A stretch of DNA of 64,000 bases, from positions 3,445,001 to 3,509,000 of the forward strand of contig JAPCWB010000001.1 of NCBI GenBank assembly GCA_025938935.1, in the 5' to 3' direction. The position numbers and the translations under genes were made by a program. Within the stretch, counting starts at the first letter, position 1; every line of letters begins with the position of its first letter. Origin of the DNA: Novosphingobium sp. MW5. GTDB taxonomy: Bacteria; Pseudomonadota; Alphaproteobacteria; Sphingomonadales; Sphingomonadaceae. Of this stretch, positions 45,982 to 54,910 are shown one piece after another. Below the pieces are notes generated by a model, which was given only the letters and a program-made list of their open reading frames with translations, was not told the origin of the DNA and made no database searches.

Positions 45982-46618
45982 TTCCCACTCCTCTATCTCG
46001 TTCAGGCATTGGCGGACACGGTGTGACGTTTGCTGTGTGGTGAATGGGCGAGAATAAAGCGCGGCGATTGCCCGCAATTACGGTTCCGTTCCAGTGCGGC
46101 AGGCCTTCACGGATAGGGTCGCTTCCGTCCCACTCTGCCGCGTGACTCCTGACTGACTCCCGAACACCATCCTTGAACGGATCACAATCGCTCAGTTCGA
46201 TGCAGACTGCCGGGTCGCCGGGATGTATCAAGAAGATCGATTTTCCAGGCCCCGACTTCGTCTCGAACACAGTCTCCCAGCCCCTGATGTGGGCAGCCGC
46301 CTGCAATCGGACAACATCGCGCGACCACACGCCCATGTGCTGAATATGCAGGCCCGGGATACCCACAAGAGCATCGGTATAAAGCGAAGGCGTATCATTG
46401 TGTTGCATGACAATTTCGAATTGCAGGTCACCGCAATTCGCCATTGCAATTGATACGTCGAGTTGGATCGCGTTACCCTTGTAGAGCATTGCCGCATCGA
46501 GATGCCGGAGTACGAACCACGGCCCCACGCCACAGCTCTCGGCGAAGAATCTCATGCTGCTGTCGATGTCGCGCGACATGAAACCGATCTGGCGGACCTC
46601 TCCAAAGATGGATTGCAT
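45971..46618 (-). CDS. VOC-superfamily (glyoxalase-like) protein
   Basis: A 215-residue protein with a VOC fold: IFGEVRQIGFMSRDIDSSMRFFAESCGVGPWFVL...LHIQHMGVWSRDVVRLQAAAHIRG...SIFLIHPGDPAVCIELSD. His and Glu residues in HIQHMG and CIELSD are candidate metal ligands. The family includes dioxygenases, epimerases and isomerases, and the substrate is not clear. The tail past about residue 160 is unconserved. Confidence 0.82.
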   Translation of the reverse strand: MQSIFGEVRQIGFMSRDIDSSMRFFAESCGVGPWFVLRHLDAAMLYKGNAIQLDVSIAMANCGDLQFEIVMQHNDTPSLYTDALVGIPGLHIQHMGVWSRDVVRLQAAAHIRGWETVFETKSGPGKSIFLIHPGDPAVCIELSDCDPFKDGVRESVRSHAAEWDGSDPIREGLPHWNGTVIAGNRRALFSPIHHTANVTPCPPMPERDRGVGNES

Positions 46619-46660
46619 TTGGCTACTCCCGTTTCGACCGCTTGAATGGAGCGATGGCCA

Positions 46661-47941
46661 TCAGCTCGCCGAGGCTGGCTCCAGAACCAGCTGCAATTCC
46701 GCAAGGCCGCGCACAATGAAGCTGGGCTCGAACGTTAGCCTTCGCGCTGCGGGCTCTCCGTGTCGCAGGGGATCGAGATCTATCTTTGAAGTGTACTCAA
46801 AAAATTTCTCCAGCAGGACCCGAACTTCTACGCGGGCCAGCGGCGCTCCAGCGCAGGTATGCGCGCCTCGTCCGAAGGAGAGATGCTCCTTGATACGGGG
46901 GCGACCGAGTGTGAACTTGTTGGGCTCATCCCAGCGGGCCGGATCACGGCTGATTACTGCAAGCGCAATGGCTACCTTGGTTCCGGCCGCTATGGAAACG
47001 CCCCCGATGGTCGTATCGCGAACCGCAAGGCGCGCAGTAATCTTGGAAGAGCCTTCGAGCCGCAGCACCTCCTCCAGCATTGGCGCTATCAGGCTGGGGT
47101 CCTGCCTCAGCCTGTCCTGAAGCCCGGGCTCATCGACGATGAACCGCATCGCATTGCCGATAAGCTTCGCGCTGGTGTCCTGACCGGCACCGAACATGAA
47201 GGTTGAAAGGTTCACGAGGTCTTCGAGATTTGGCGTAGTTCCGTCGGGGTAACTAGCGTGGGCCAGTTCACTCAGGATGTCGTTACGTGGGTTCAGTTGA
47301 CGTTCGCGAATGTATTTCGCGAAATAGTTGCCCATTACGACCATCGGGTGGTTCTCCCCGGAATAGTCGTTCTCATCGGCGTCGAGACTTCCCGGAACCG
47401 GAGCCGCTGCGATGACATCCATGAAGAATTGACGATCTTCGACCGGCACGCCGAGTAAGTCCGCGATCACCACCGTTACGAACGGGGTAGCGATGTCGCC
47501 GATAAGCTCACACTTACCCTTCGCGGCCGCCGCCCTTACCAATTCGTCCGAATAGCTCTCGATGAACTTCTCGTTGGCCTTGAGCCGCGATGGTGTGAAC
47601 AAGCGGTTGACCAGGGAACGCAAGTTGACATGCGCCTTGTCGTCGAGGTTCACCAGCAGGTCGTGGCCAAGGATTCCGGTGCGGTTCCTCTCAAGTTGCT
47701 CGGAAATGTCGGACCCTTCTGGCTCGAAAGGCAGCGGAGCCGCCGCACCCTGCAAAGCGATCGAGGACGAAAAATCCTTGGCATTGAGAAAAACGTCGAG
47801 TGCCTCGTTGAACCCGGTTACGATGACATAGTCCTTGCCTGGAGGCTGAAAGACCGGGCCGTGGCGGCGCACTTCCTCGAAGTATGCATAAGGGTCCACC
47901 AGGATCTCGGGATCAGTGAAAAAGTCTTTCTCAATCAGCAT
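46661..47941 (-). CDS. Cytochrome P450 (second of two in the cluster)
   Basis: A 426-residue P450: heme loop LSFGRGAHTCAGAPLAR (Cys about 363), ExxR in LEEVLRLEG, and I-helix STFMFGAGQDTSAKLIGN (AGxDT). It is divergent from the first P450, so the two probably act at different positions or steps. It starts 10 bp after the alpha/beta hydrolase stop, in the same operon. Confidence 0.93.
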   Translation of the reverse strand: MLIEKDFFTDPEILVDPYAYFEEVRRHGPVFQPPGKDYVIVTGFNEALDVFLNAKDFSSSIALQGAAAPLPFEPEGSDISEQLERNRTGILGHDLLVNLDDKAHVNLRSLVNRLFTPSRLKANEKFIESYSDELVRAAAAKGKCELIGDIATPFVTVVIADLLGVPVEDRQFFMDVIAAAPVPGSLDADENDYSGENHPMVVMGNYFAKYIRERQLNPRNDILSELAHASYPDGTTPNLEDLVNLSTFMFGAGQDTSAKLIGNAMRFIVDEPGLQDRLRQDPSLIAPMLEEVLRLEGSSKITARLAVRDTTIGGVSIAAGTKVAIALAVISRDPARWDEPNKFTLGRPRIKEHLSFGRGAHTCAGAPLARVEVRVLLEKFFEYTSKIDLDPLRHGEPAARRLTFEPSFIVRGLAELQLVLEPASAS

Positions 47942-47951
47942 ATCAAATCTC

Positions 47952-48782
47952 TCAGTAGATTATGGGTTCTGACACCGGCGCGCCGCGCTGGTCGGCGAGC
48001 CAATTTGCCATCACGCGGGTGAACGCGACGGCCTGTTCGACCATGGGAATATGCCGCGCTCCTTCGAACACGCTTCGTTTCGAACCGGGAATTGCGTCGG
48101 CGATAAGGGCGTTACCTGCGGGCGGCGTTCCTGTGTCATTGCTACCCCAGACAATCATTGTGGGAACCTTGATTGAAGCCAGCTGCGACCGGCTGTCAAA
48201 AGTCAGGATCGCCATGCCGCCCCCAAAGTATCCCGCTAGCGTGGTGGCCGCGACAGTGGCCCTGATCACGTTCCATCGTTCGGGGTTTGCGGTCTTGAAT
48301 TCTTCAGTAACCCAGCGATCCATAGTGGCGTCCGCCAGGGGCTCCAGTGAACCCGCGTTATGCATGGCGGCGAATCTATCGATCCAGACGGTTTCGCCGC
48401 CGGGGATGTTCGTCGCGGCAGTATCGCAAAGCATCAAGGAAATCAGCCGGTGCGGGTGATCAATACCAAGCTGCTGGCCAATCATTCCGCCAATCGAGAC
48501 ACCGGCGAAATGCACCTTATCAAGGCCGAGAAGGTTCAACACTGCCACCACATCCTGCGCAAGCCCCGGCATTGTGTAGGCTTCCTCGCACCCGGGAGAA
48601 CTGCCGCCGTGGCCGCGCATGTCGATACGCAGGACGCGCCAGCCTCGTGCCAGCAATGGCGAAACCTGTTCGGCCCAGATGCCCATATCGGCGGACAGTG
48701 AGTGCGCCAGGCAGACAACTGGCGCACCTTCGTCTCCGAGCAGGTCGAAGCAAATATGGCGTCCGCCAAGTTGCAATAACAT
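47952..48782 (-). CDS. Alpha/beta hydrolase
   Basis: About 276 residues from ATG 48782 (MLLQLGGRHICF); the long frame upstream is out of frame with the previous gene and unsupported. The nucleophile elbow is FAGVSIGGMIGQ, an Asp in VWGSNDTGTP and the catalytic His in EGARHIPMVEQ complete the triad. HSLSADMGIWAEQVSPLL resembles enol-lactone hydrolases such as 3-oxoadipate enol-lactonase. Substrate here is unknown. It lies 8 bp after the UGSC-partner stop. Confidence 0.9.
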   Translation of the reverse strand: MLLQLGGRHICFDLLGDEGAPVVCLAHSLSADMGIWAEQVSPLLARGWRVLRIDMRGHGGSSPGCEEAYTMPGLAQDVVAVLNLLGLDKVHFAGVSIGGMIGQQLGIDHPHRLISLMLCDTAATNIPGGETVWIDRFAAMHNAGSLEPLADATMDRWVTEEFKTANPERWNVIRATVAATTLAGYFGGGMAILTFDSRSQLASIKVPTMIVWGSNDTGTPPAGNALIADAIPGSKRSVFEGARHIPMVEQAVAFTRVMANWLADQRGAPVSEPIIY

Positions 48783-48790
48783 GGCCGGAG

Positions 48791-49903
48791 TCAGGCGACG
48801 TTTGAGTGCACGGCCGGCGCTGTAGCAGCGATCGGCTTGGTCTGCGCCAAGGAGCTGCCAAAGCTGTGCAACCCGAGCGCGTGGAGTCCTCCAAGGCCAC
48901 CACAGACGAAGAGGATCATGTCTTTCGGCTCGGGTGTCGCATAAATGCGACCGTCGCCGCGGATACGTCCCTGTGCCTCGATCTGCGCGCGGTGCTGTTC
49001 CTGCAACCAGTCTCCGGGCAGACTTGCGAACCGCCACAGGATTTCCTGCACGTCTCCTATGTTTGGGATCTCCTTGGCTATTATCTCCGCGCAGATTGGA
49101 TTGATCCCGATCGCCATCTCCGAAAACTCCATAGACGGCGAAAAGCAATTGGCTCCCGGGTAAGCGACCGACTTGCCGATCATCTCCAGGAAGGCGCGGG
49201 CGCCGGTCGATGTCGTATCAAGGACATTCATCGTGCCCATGGTGTTGAGCGCGGTCACGGCGTTCCCGGCAACAGCCGCACGCCGCTCGGCCAGCGGAGC
49301 CCACGGCGAGCGCTCTTCCCATTCCCCCATCAGTATACTGGCAAGCCTGCCAGGAGAGCCGAAGGTGGTCTGGGAGGTCACTCCGGCAACCTGACCGGCA
49401 ACATTGCGCATGATGAGGCGGATGGCGCGGCCGATGGCGTTGGCCTTCGTGGCTACACCGCCCGCGCAGCCGTAGCTGAAAGGAATGTCCAAGGCTTGCC
49501 GCACAGGTCCATTGACGACGAAGGCGGGGAAAACCGGAGCGGTTGTAGCGTTGACGCCATAAAGTTCGAAATCGGGTTCGCTAACAGCCTCGATAGCAGC
49601 CACGATCAGCTCAAGTGAAGCCGGTGGAGCTCCTGCCATGACTGCATTGATAACGATCTTCTCGATAGTGCAGTCGGATCCGTCCGGCATTCTGGCGATG
49701 AGTTCGTCCGGGTAGCGATCGTTTTCCGCAAGAAACGAACGCACCCGGCTTTCTGTTGGCGGTACAAGCGGAAGACCGTCCCCCCAGCCTTGCGCGAGCG
49801 AGAAATCAGTGAAAGCACAAATATCGTCTTCAACTTCGATACGATCGCTGGTGAGCCAGTCTACGGAGCACCCTGCGGGACCACAATCGCGGCTGACAAG
49901 CAT
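48791..49903 (-). CDS. UGSC-associated partner protein, function unknown
   Basis: About 370 residues from ATG 49903; a TTG at 49954 overlapping the preceding stop is an alternative. No named domain is recognised. Conserved-looking features are AQGWGDGLPLVPPTESRV near the start, the glycine-rich PFSYGCAGGVATKANAIGRAIRLIMRNVAG, and ANCFSPSMEFSEMAIGINPICAEIIAKEI. It is coupled to the UGSC gene upstream and is followed by the hydrolase. A two-component UGSC enzyme is suggested by the pairing only. Confidence 0.75.
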   Translation of the reverse strand: MLVSRDCGPAGCSVDWLTSDRIEVEDDICAFTDFSLAQGWGDGLPLVPPTESRVRSFLAENDRYPDELIARMPDGSDCTIEKIVINAVMAGAPPASLELIVAAIEAVSEPDFELYGVNATTAPVFPAFVVNGPVRQALDIPFSYGCAGGVATKANAIGRAIRLIMRNVAGQVAGVTSQTTFGSPGRLASILMGEWEERSPWAPLAERRAAVAGNAVTALNTMGTMNVLDTTSTGARAFLEMIGKSVAYPGANCFSPSMEFSEMAIGINPICAEIIAKEIPNIGDVQEILWRFASLPGDWLQEQHRAQIEAQGRIRGDGRIYATPEPKDMILFVCGGLGGLHALGLHSFGSSLAQTKPIAATAPAVHSNVA

Positions 49904-49950
49904 CGTGCGAGCTTGCTTGCTTCGATTGGAAGGCCGGACGAGGTGAATGC

Positions 49951-50523
49951 TCAAGCGACCATCTCCTCTGCGTCGGACGTAACGCCCATGCAGGAAAGCA
50001 AGCCTGCGTAGTATTCATTGGCGACCTGTTCCACGTCCTCACGAGACAACTCGTTCAACGGATAGGGGAGCGTGTGGACACGCAACCCTGACCGCCCACC
50101 GCGCCGTGCCATCTCGTGCGCAAAAGCTTCGAAGTTGCGAGTTGCGACAGCGACGGTTGGGAGGCCGGCATTAGCAGCGGCAATCGCATCGCGAATGGTC
50201 CAGCCGGTGCACGATCCGCAGTTTGCGAGCCCTAGGACCACAACGTCAACAGTCTTTAGCCACGCGAGCAGAGATCGTTCCTGCTCCTCGCCTTCTTCAC
50301 CCGAGCGATTGGTCGAGCGCCAATACGTAACCTGAGCCCCCGCCTGGCGAAAATTTGCCTCCCAGATTTCGCTGATCCAATCCCAGGATCGCCATATCTG
50401 ATCGACTCGAATGCCGACCGTTTTGCCGTGCAAACTGTCAGCAGGCGGCCCGGCACTAGCGTTGTCAGCCGCTCTTTGCGCAGTCGGATTCAAGATCCTG
50501 ATACGCGATCCCTCCGTTTCCAT
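49951..50523 (-). CDS. UGSC-family protein (Cys variant)
   Basis: About 190 residues from ATG 50523, which follows a strong ribosome site (GGGAGAAGGAAACC). The signature is LGLANCGSCTGWTIRDAIA: the UGSC motif in which the first residue (selenocysteine in the named members, coded here by TGC) is Cys. KTVGIRVDQIWRSWDWISEIWE and LPTVAVATRNFEAFAHEMARR are conserved blocks. The CxxC-like thiol pair suggests redox or nucleophilic chemistry. It is the first gene of the leftward operon. Function of the family is not established. Confidence 0.8.
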   Translation of the reverse strand: METEGSRIRILNPTAQRAADNASAGPPADSLHGKTVGIRVDQIWRSWDWISEIWEANFRQAGAQVTYWRSTNRSGEEGEEQERSLLAWLKTVDVVVLGLANCGSCTGWTIRDAIAAANAGLPTVAVATRNFEAFAHEMARRGGRSGLRVHTLPYPLNELSREDVEQVANEYYAGLLSCMGVTSDAEEMVA

Positions 50524-50641
50524 GGTTTCCTTCTCCCGATCGGGTGCCACGCAGCTGGCTCGCCGACTCTAATAAAAAGGGTTTTCCCACGATGGCGGTT
50601 AGGTCGTCCAATGCATAATAGGGAGAGCTGTGATACGCCGC

Positions 50642-51534
50642 ATGTATATGCTCAATCTGCGCTCCCTTCATCATTTCGTCATACTGGCTGAGCGTCTCAA
50701 TTACACGCGGGCTGCCGACGAACTTGGTATCACCCAGCCCACTCTCACCCGGTCCATCCAGGCTCTTGAACGACGATTGGGCCTGAGACTGTTTGATCGG
50801 GATCAGGGGGTGTCCATCTGACCCGAGACGGGGAGCGTACCGCTGAACGTGCTCGGCACATCCTGATCGACGCGAGTGATCTCGAGCGACAGTCCCGCGA
50901 AAGCGGAGTGGGTCTGACGGGGCGAGTGCGGTTCGGCATGACGCCGATGCTGGCTCATGCTCTCCTCCACAATATCCTGTCTGAGCGACTGAGTTCATTT
51001 CCGGCGGTTACAAATGAGGTGGTTGTGCGCGACGGCGAGGCGTTATGGGGGATGCTCATGGCGGGCGAGATCGAGTTTTTCGCTAGCGCTGATCCCCCGC
51101 TACATGACCTGTCTCGCGTCAGCGTCGAAGTCCTTGGTAACTCACCTCTTTGTTTGCTGGTACGCCGGGATCATCCGTTAGTGACCGGATCAAACATTAC
51201 GAGTCAGTTCCCACTCGTAAGAGCCAGTTGGGCCGGCCTGAAGGTGCCTGACGAGGTTAGGCACTGGGTGCTCAACGAAGCCAACATTATCGAGGACTTC
51301 GCGGTCCTGGAGAAGCTCACTACTACGACTGACTGCATGTGGCTTGCTTCGGCCCACGCCGTTCCGCAAATGCTGCAACGTGGAGATTTGGTCGAACTCT
51401 TCAGGTCCGAACGGACGGTCGAGTTGGTAGTCTGCTCGCTCAAGAGGCGAAGCCTGTCGCTGCTGGCAAGAGCGATCATTCAGCACCTTCGCTCTCAAGT
51501 CCTGCTGATGACAGGTGCGACTCACACGCTTTGA
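50642..51534 (+). pseudogene. LysR-family regulator with frameshift in a G5 tract
   Basis: The start may be ATG 50642 (GTG 50630 is in frame). The HTH reads LRSLHHFVILAERLNYTRAADELGITQPTLTRSIQALERRLGLRLFDRDQG and then breaks at five G (50806-50810). With six G it continues GVHLTRDGERTAERARHILIDASDLERQSRESGVGLTGRVRFG and reaches the effector-binding domain to 51534, about 297 residues, a normal LTTR. It is divergent from the UGSC operon and probably its regulator. Because the change is in a homopolymer, it could be an error or a reversible phase-variable site. Confidence 0.8.
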
Positions 51535-51680
51535 TGATCACAGTGCGGTGCTTGTTACAGCGGTCCAATCCCATCTATATGCCGCTGCCCTTAGGCCAGC
51601 GATACTCTACAAACGCCCCATCATCGTACCGCAGGTTAGCGACGCGCAAGTCGATCAGCCGCGTCGACATCTTCCGAACA

Positions 51681-52523
51681 GGCATTGTCAGAGCAAATGC
51701 ACCGACTGGTGACGACGGAGACTGAACGCTAAGGGCACCACCATGCCGCGCCCTAGAAAACCTACCAGCCCGTTCCGCTATTTCAACTCATCGCCTGAGG
51801 TGATCTGCCTCGTGGTGATGATGTACGTACGGTTTCCGCTGTCGCTGAGGAACGTTGAGGACCTGCTGTTCGAACGCGGGATCGACCTGTGCCACGAGAC
51901 GGTGCGAATGTGGTGGAACCGGTTCGGGCCGATGTTCGCTGGCGACATCCGTCGGCAGCGGGTTAGCCGGATGCGGGGCTTCAGGCAATGGCGCTGGCAT
52001 CTTGATGAGATGTACGTGAAGCTGAACGGTGAGATGGTCTACCTCTGGCGCGCGGTCGACCAGGAAGGCGAGATCCTCGAGAGTTTCATCACGAAGACGC
52101 GCGACAAGGCCGCAGCCCTCACGTTCATGAAGAAGGCACTCAAGCGCCACGGATCACCGGAGAACATCACCACCGACGGGCTGCGCTTCTACGGTGCAGC
52201 GATCAACGAGCTTGGCAATGGCGAGAAGCAGGAGATCGGCCGCTGGGCCAACAACCGGGTTGAGAACTCGCACCTGTCTTTCCGGCGACGAGAGCGAGCG
52301 ATGCTCAGGATTCGGCGAATCAAGACCCTCCAGAAATTCGCCTCGGTATATGCCAACGTCCACAACCACTTTAATCAGGAACGCCACCTCATCGACCGCC
52401 AGACTTACAGGCTCCGCCGCTCGGCCGCACTGGCCGAGTGGCAGTCTCTCATGGCCTAAACGCTTCCGCTCAAAGCCATAGTTCCGCCAATTGGAGGCGA
52501 GTTGCGAATAGACTGACAGCACC
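51681..52523 (+). mobile_element. IS6-family insertion sequence, copy 1
   Basis: Left end GGCATTGTCAGAGC (51681) and right end CTGACAGCACC (52513-52523) are imperfect inverted repeats resembling the ends of copy 2. The element is about 843 bp and encodes one transposase. The flanking 8-bp sequences differ, so no target duplication is visible. Confidence 0.8.
51743..52459 (+). CDS. IS6-family DDE transposase, copy 1
   Basis: A 238-residue transposase of the IS6 family: an N-terminal zinc/HTH region FRYFNSSPEVICLVVMMYVRFPLSLRNVEDLLFERGIDLCHETVRMWWNRFG and the catalytic residues in RWHLDEMYVKLNG (D), ITTDGLRFYG (D) and WANNRVENSHLSFRRRERAM (E). It promotes replicative transposition with cointegrate formation. 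It is roughly 80 to 85% identical by eye to copy 2, so the two are not a recent duplication. Confidence 0.95.
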   Translation: MPRPRKPTSPFRYFNSSPEVICLVVMMYVRFPLSLRNVEDLLFERGIDLCHETVRMWWNRFGPMFAGDIRRQRVSRMRGFRQWRWHLDEMYVKLNGEMVYLWRAVDQEGEILESFITKTRDKAAALTFMKKALKRHGSPENITTDGLRFYGAAINELGNGEKQEIGRWANNRVENSHLSFRRRERAMLRIRRIKTLQKFASVYANVHNHFNQERHLIDRQTYRLRRSAALAEWQSLMA

Positions 52524-52668
52524 GATTGTGCAGTCTAACTTCACATTGCTCGTCCGGCCCAGTTTCCGGTTTGCACCCTGCAGAAATGCAGACCCGAAAA
52601 CTGGCGGTCCTGGGGCGCGTTAATAAACTAATCAACACAGTAGCGTCACTTGACCGGAATAACGGCGT

Positions 52669-53508
52669 GGCTCTGTCAGGGCAATGTGGCACGCGGCGCA
52701 TTGCGCTGATAGCCAGCGCACATGAGCCGCAAATCCAAGGCCAAGCCGCCTAGCCCATTCCGGTGTTTCAACTCGTCGCCTGAGGTGATCCGCCTCGTGG
52801 TCATGATGTATGTTCGCTTTCCGCTGTCGCTGCGGAACGTCGATGACCTGCTGTTCGAGCGCGGGATTGACCTGTGCCATGAGACGGTGCGGAGGTGGTG
52901 GAACCGGTTCGGGCCGCTATTCGCGGCCGACATCCGCCGGCAACGGGTGAGCCGAATGAAGGGCTTTCGCCAGTGGCGCTGGCACCTTGACGAGGTCTAC
53001 GTCAAGATCAACGGCGAGATGCACTACCTCTGGCGCGCGGTCGACCAGGAAGGCGAAATCCTCGAGAGTTTCGTGACCAAAAGGCGGGACAAGGAAGCGG
53101 CCCTGTCGTTCATGAGGAAGGCACTGAAGCGCCATGGTTCACCCGAGGCGATCACCACCGATGGGCTGGCTTCCTACAAGGCTGCGATGAAGGTGTTGGG
53201 CAACACCGACAAGCAGGAAATCGGCCGTTGGGCCAACAATCGGGTCGAGAACAGTCACTTGCCGTTCCGACGACGAGAGCGGGCAATGCTCCGGTTTCGA
53301 CAGATGAAGTCGTTACAGAAGTTCGCCTCGGTCCACGCCGGTCTCCACAACCACTTCAACCAGGAACGCCACCTCATCGATCGCCAGACTTACAAGCTTC
53401 GCCGCTCGGCCGCATTGGTCGAGTGGCAGTCGCTTATGGGCTGAGGTCTCGCACCAAAAGCCAAAGTTGCGCGAAACGTAGACGAGTTGCGATTAGACTG
53501 ACAGCACC
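52669..53508 (+). mobile_element. IS6-family insertion sequence, copy 2
   Basis: Left end GGCTCTGTCAGG (52669) and right end CTGACAGCACC (53498-53508) form imperfect inverted repeats. It is about 840 bp in the same orientation as copy 1, with 145 bases between them. No 8-bp target duplication is seen. Confidence 0.8.
52722..53444 (+). CDS. IS6-family DDE transposase, copy 2
   Basis: A 240-residue IS6 transposase: PFRCFNSSPEVIRLVVMMYVRFPLSLRNVDDLLFERGIDLCHETVRRWWNRFG, catalytic D in HLDEVYVKING, D in ITTDGLASYK and E in NRVENSHLPFRRRERAM. Full length, apparently intact. IS6 pairs in direct orientation can carry the DNA between them as a unit, but here the intervening 145 bases hold no gene. 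Confidence 0.95.
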   Translation: MSRKSKAKPPSPFRCFNSSPEVIRLVVMMYVRFPLSLRNVDDLLFERGIDLCHETVRRWWNRFGPLFAADIRRQRVSRMKGFRQWRWHLDEVYVKINGEMHYLWRAVDQEGEILESFVTKRRDKEAALSFMRKALKRHGSPEAITTDGLASYKAAMKVLGNTDKQEIGRWANNRVENSHLPFRRRERAMLRFRQMKSLQKFASVHAGLHNHFNQERHLIDRQTYKLRRSAALVEWQSLMG

Positions 53509-53736
53509 GCCATCGAGCCCCAGAAACGAGGGCATTTCTCAGAATTCCGGAGGATTTGCAGCCCAGCTGTCCGTCCGAATTCACCTCCGTTCAGGGCAAT
53601 CAAGCGCAGCCGTCAGGGTCAGCATTAGGGTCGGCAGTCGGGCCGCTGATGAGTTGCAGAGCAATCTCCCAAATCCAAGCACTCTGTCCGATTACGACCC
53701 GCTTCCCGTGACTTCAGCCAAAAAATCCTGAAGCAC

Positions 53737-54339
53737 TTAGCTGGCGATTGCGGACAGCACTGCGCGATCGACGATCGCTTCAGCGACATCGACCGTGGCA
53801 ACCGCCCCCGGACTGGTGTGGATGATGCCTTTCCGGCGCATTGATGCGAAGCCGTAGATCGCCGACCAGTAGGCCAGAGTACGCAGATCGATTTCCTCGT
53901 CGGGCAGGCCGGGAACCGCCGAAGCTATTTGCCGGCGGAGGGTGTCGTGGCCAATCATCTGGAATTCGAGAAGCTGTTCATCCAGGGCGGGCGTGGTCAC
54001 CTCGCTCTCGTACATCAAGTCGATGAGATGCGGATTGCGTTCGGCGAAGCGGATGAACGCCAGGCCAAGGCTGCGTAATTTCCCGGCAGGTGTGTCGGCG
54101 ACTTCGGCGATCGCTTCGGTTCCCGCCAGCATCTCCTTGAACCCCTCAAGGGCTAGCGCCAACAGAAAGGACCGCCGGTCCGGAAAGTGATGATAGGGCG
54201 CGCCGGGAGACACGCCGACTTGCTGCGCCAATGTGCGGATCGAAAGCCCGAGATGCCCATTGGCCTCGATATAAGTCCTGCCAGCCTCGAGCAGGTCGCG
54301 GCGCAGGTTTTCTTTGTGGTAAGGCTTCTTGGCAGTCAT
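53737..54339 (-). CDS. TetR/AcrR-family transcription regulator
   Basis: A 200-residue TetR: the HTH in LRRDLLEAGRTYIEANGHLGLSIRTLAQQVGVSPGAPYHHFPDRRSFLLAL, then a helical ligand domain (KLRSLGLAFIRFAERNPHLIDLMYE). It is divergent-adjacent to the DoxX gene and the glycoside cluster. A direct role in that cluster is possible but the operator found there is not tied to it. Confidence 0.92.
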   Translation of the reverse strand: MTAKKPYHKENLRRDLLEAGRTYIEANGHLGLSIRTLAQQVGVSPGAPYHHFPDRRSFLLALALEGFKEMLAGTEAIAEVADTPAGKLRSLGLAFIRFAERNPHLIDLMYESEVTTPALDEQLLEFQMIGHDTLRRQIASAVPGLPDEEIDLRTLAYWSAIYGFASMRRKGIIHTSPGAVATVDVAEAIVDRAVLSAIAS

Positions 54340-54403
54340 TTCACTTCCCCGGTTAGGGTCCTAGCAGCAACGCCTGCCTTTTCCAGCCTTCTCTCAGCGG
54401 CGA

Positions 54404-54805
54404 TCAGCGGGCATCGACCGGGAAACGTATGGCGCGCCCCCACCAGACATAGGCGGCGAGCAGCAGATAGACGAGGTTGATCGGCGTAGCCCATGCCTCA
54501 CCGCGCATGAGATGAAAGACGATGGCGCAGATCATGAGGGCGATGCAACCGATCGCGGCCCAGACTGTGAGGCGCGGCATTATCCGTGTCAGAGAAGGCA
54601 GGATAATTCCCAGCGCGCCGGCAAGGTCGATCGCCCCTGCCACACGGACCATGACCGGATATTCCCCAGCCCAGAGCACTTGCGCGCTCAATTGATCGAG
54701 CGGCTTGGTCAGCTTCAGAACCGCGATCCCCGCGAAGGGAACGGCAATCAGTAACTGGGCAAGCCAGACCGATGCCTGAGCCCACCGATCACGCGAATGA
54801 CCCAT
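54404..54805 (-). CDS. DoxX family membrane protein
   Basis: A 133-residue four-helix protein: ASVWLAQLLIAVPFAGIAVLKLTKPLDQL, ARVAGAIDLAGALGIILPSL-type segment, ALMICAIVFHLM and PINLVYLLLAAYVWWGRA. The family includes DoxX-like inner-membrane proteins of uncertain electron-transfer or redox roles. It lies between the TetR gene and the Gfo/Idh gene and is transcribed away from the latter. Confidence 0.85.
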   Translation of the reverse strand: MGHSRDRWAQASVWLAQLLIAVPFAGIAVLKLTKPLDQLSAQVLWAGEYPVMVRVAGAIDLAGALGIILPSLTRIMPRLTVWAAIGCIALMICAIVFHLMRGEAWATPINLVYLLLAAYVWWGRAIRFPVDAR

Positions 54806-54875
54806 GAAGATCCTCCCGATAAGTGCGATGCCAAGACCGGCATCGCGATTGACCCCTGCTTCGGATTGCTCTAAC

Positions 54876-54888
54876 TAATCGATGATTA
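54876..54888. promoter_or_regulatory. Palindromic operator copy 1 of the glycoside island
   Basis: TAATC-GAT-GATTA (54876-54888) is an inverted repeat 8-20 bases upstream of the ATG at 54896 and 35-23 bases upstream of the annotated dehydrogenase start (54911). It matches the two sites upstream of the TonB receptor (63618 and 63638) within the consensus TRATCGNYGATYA. Confidence 0.6.
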
Positions 54889-54910
54889 AATAGCAATGAG
54901 GGTGAGGGTC

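Noticed and set aside
49951-50523. Selenoprotein reading of the UGSC motif
   Set aside because: The codon at the U position is TGC, not TGA, and no SECIS-like feature is needed to read the gene.
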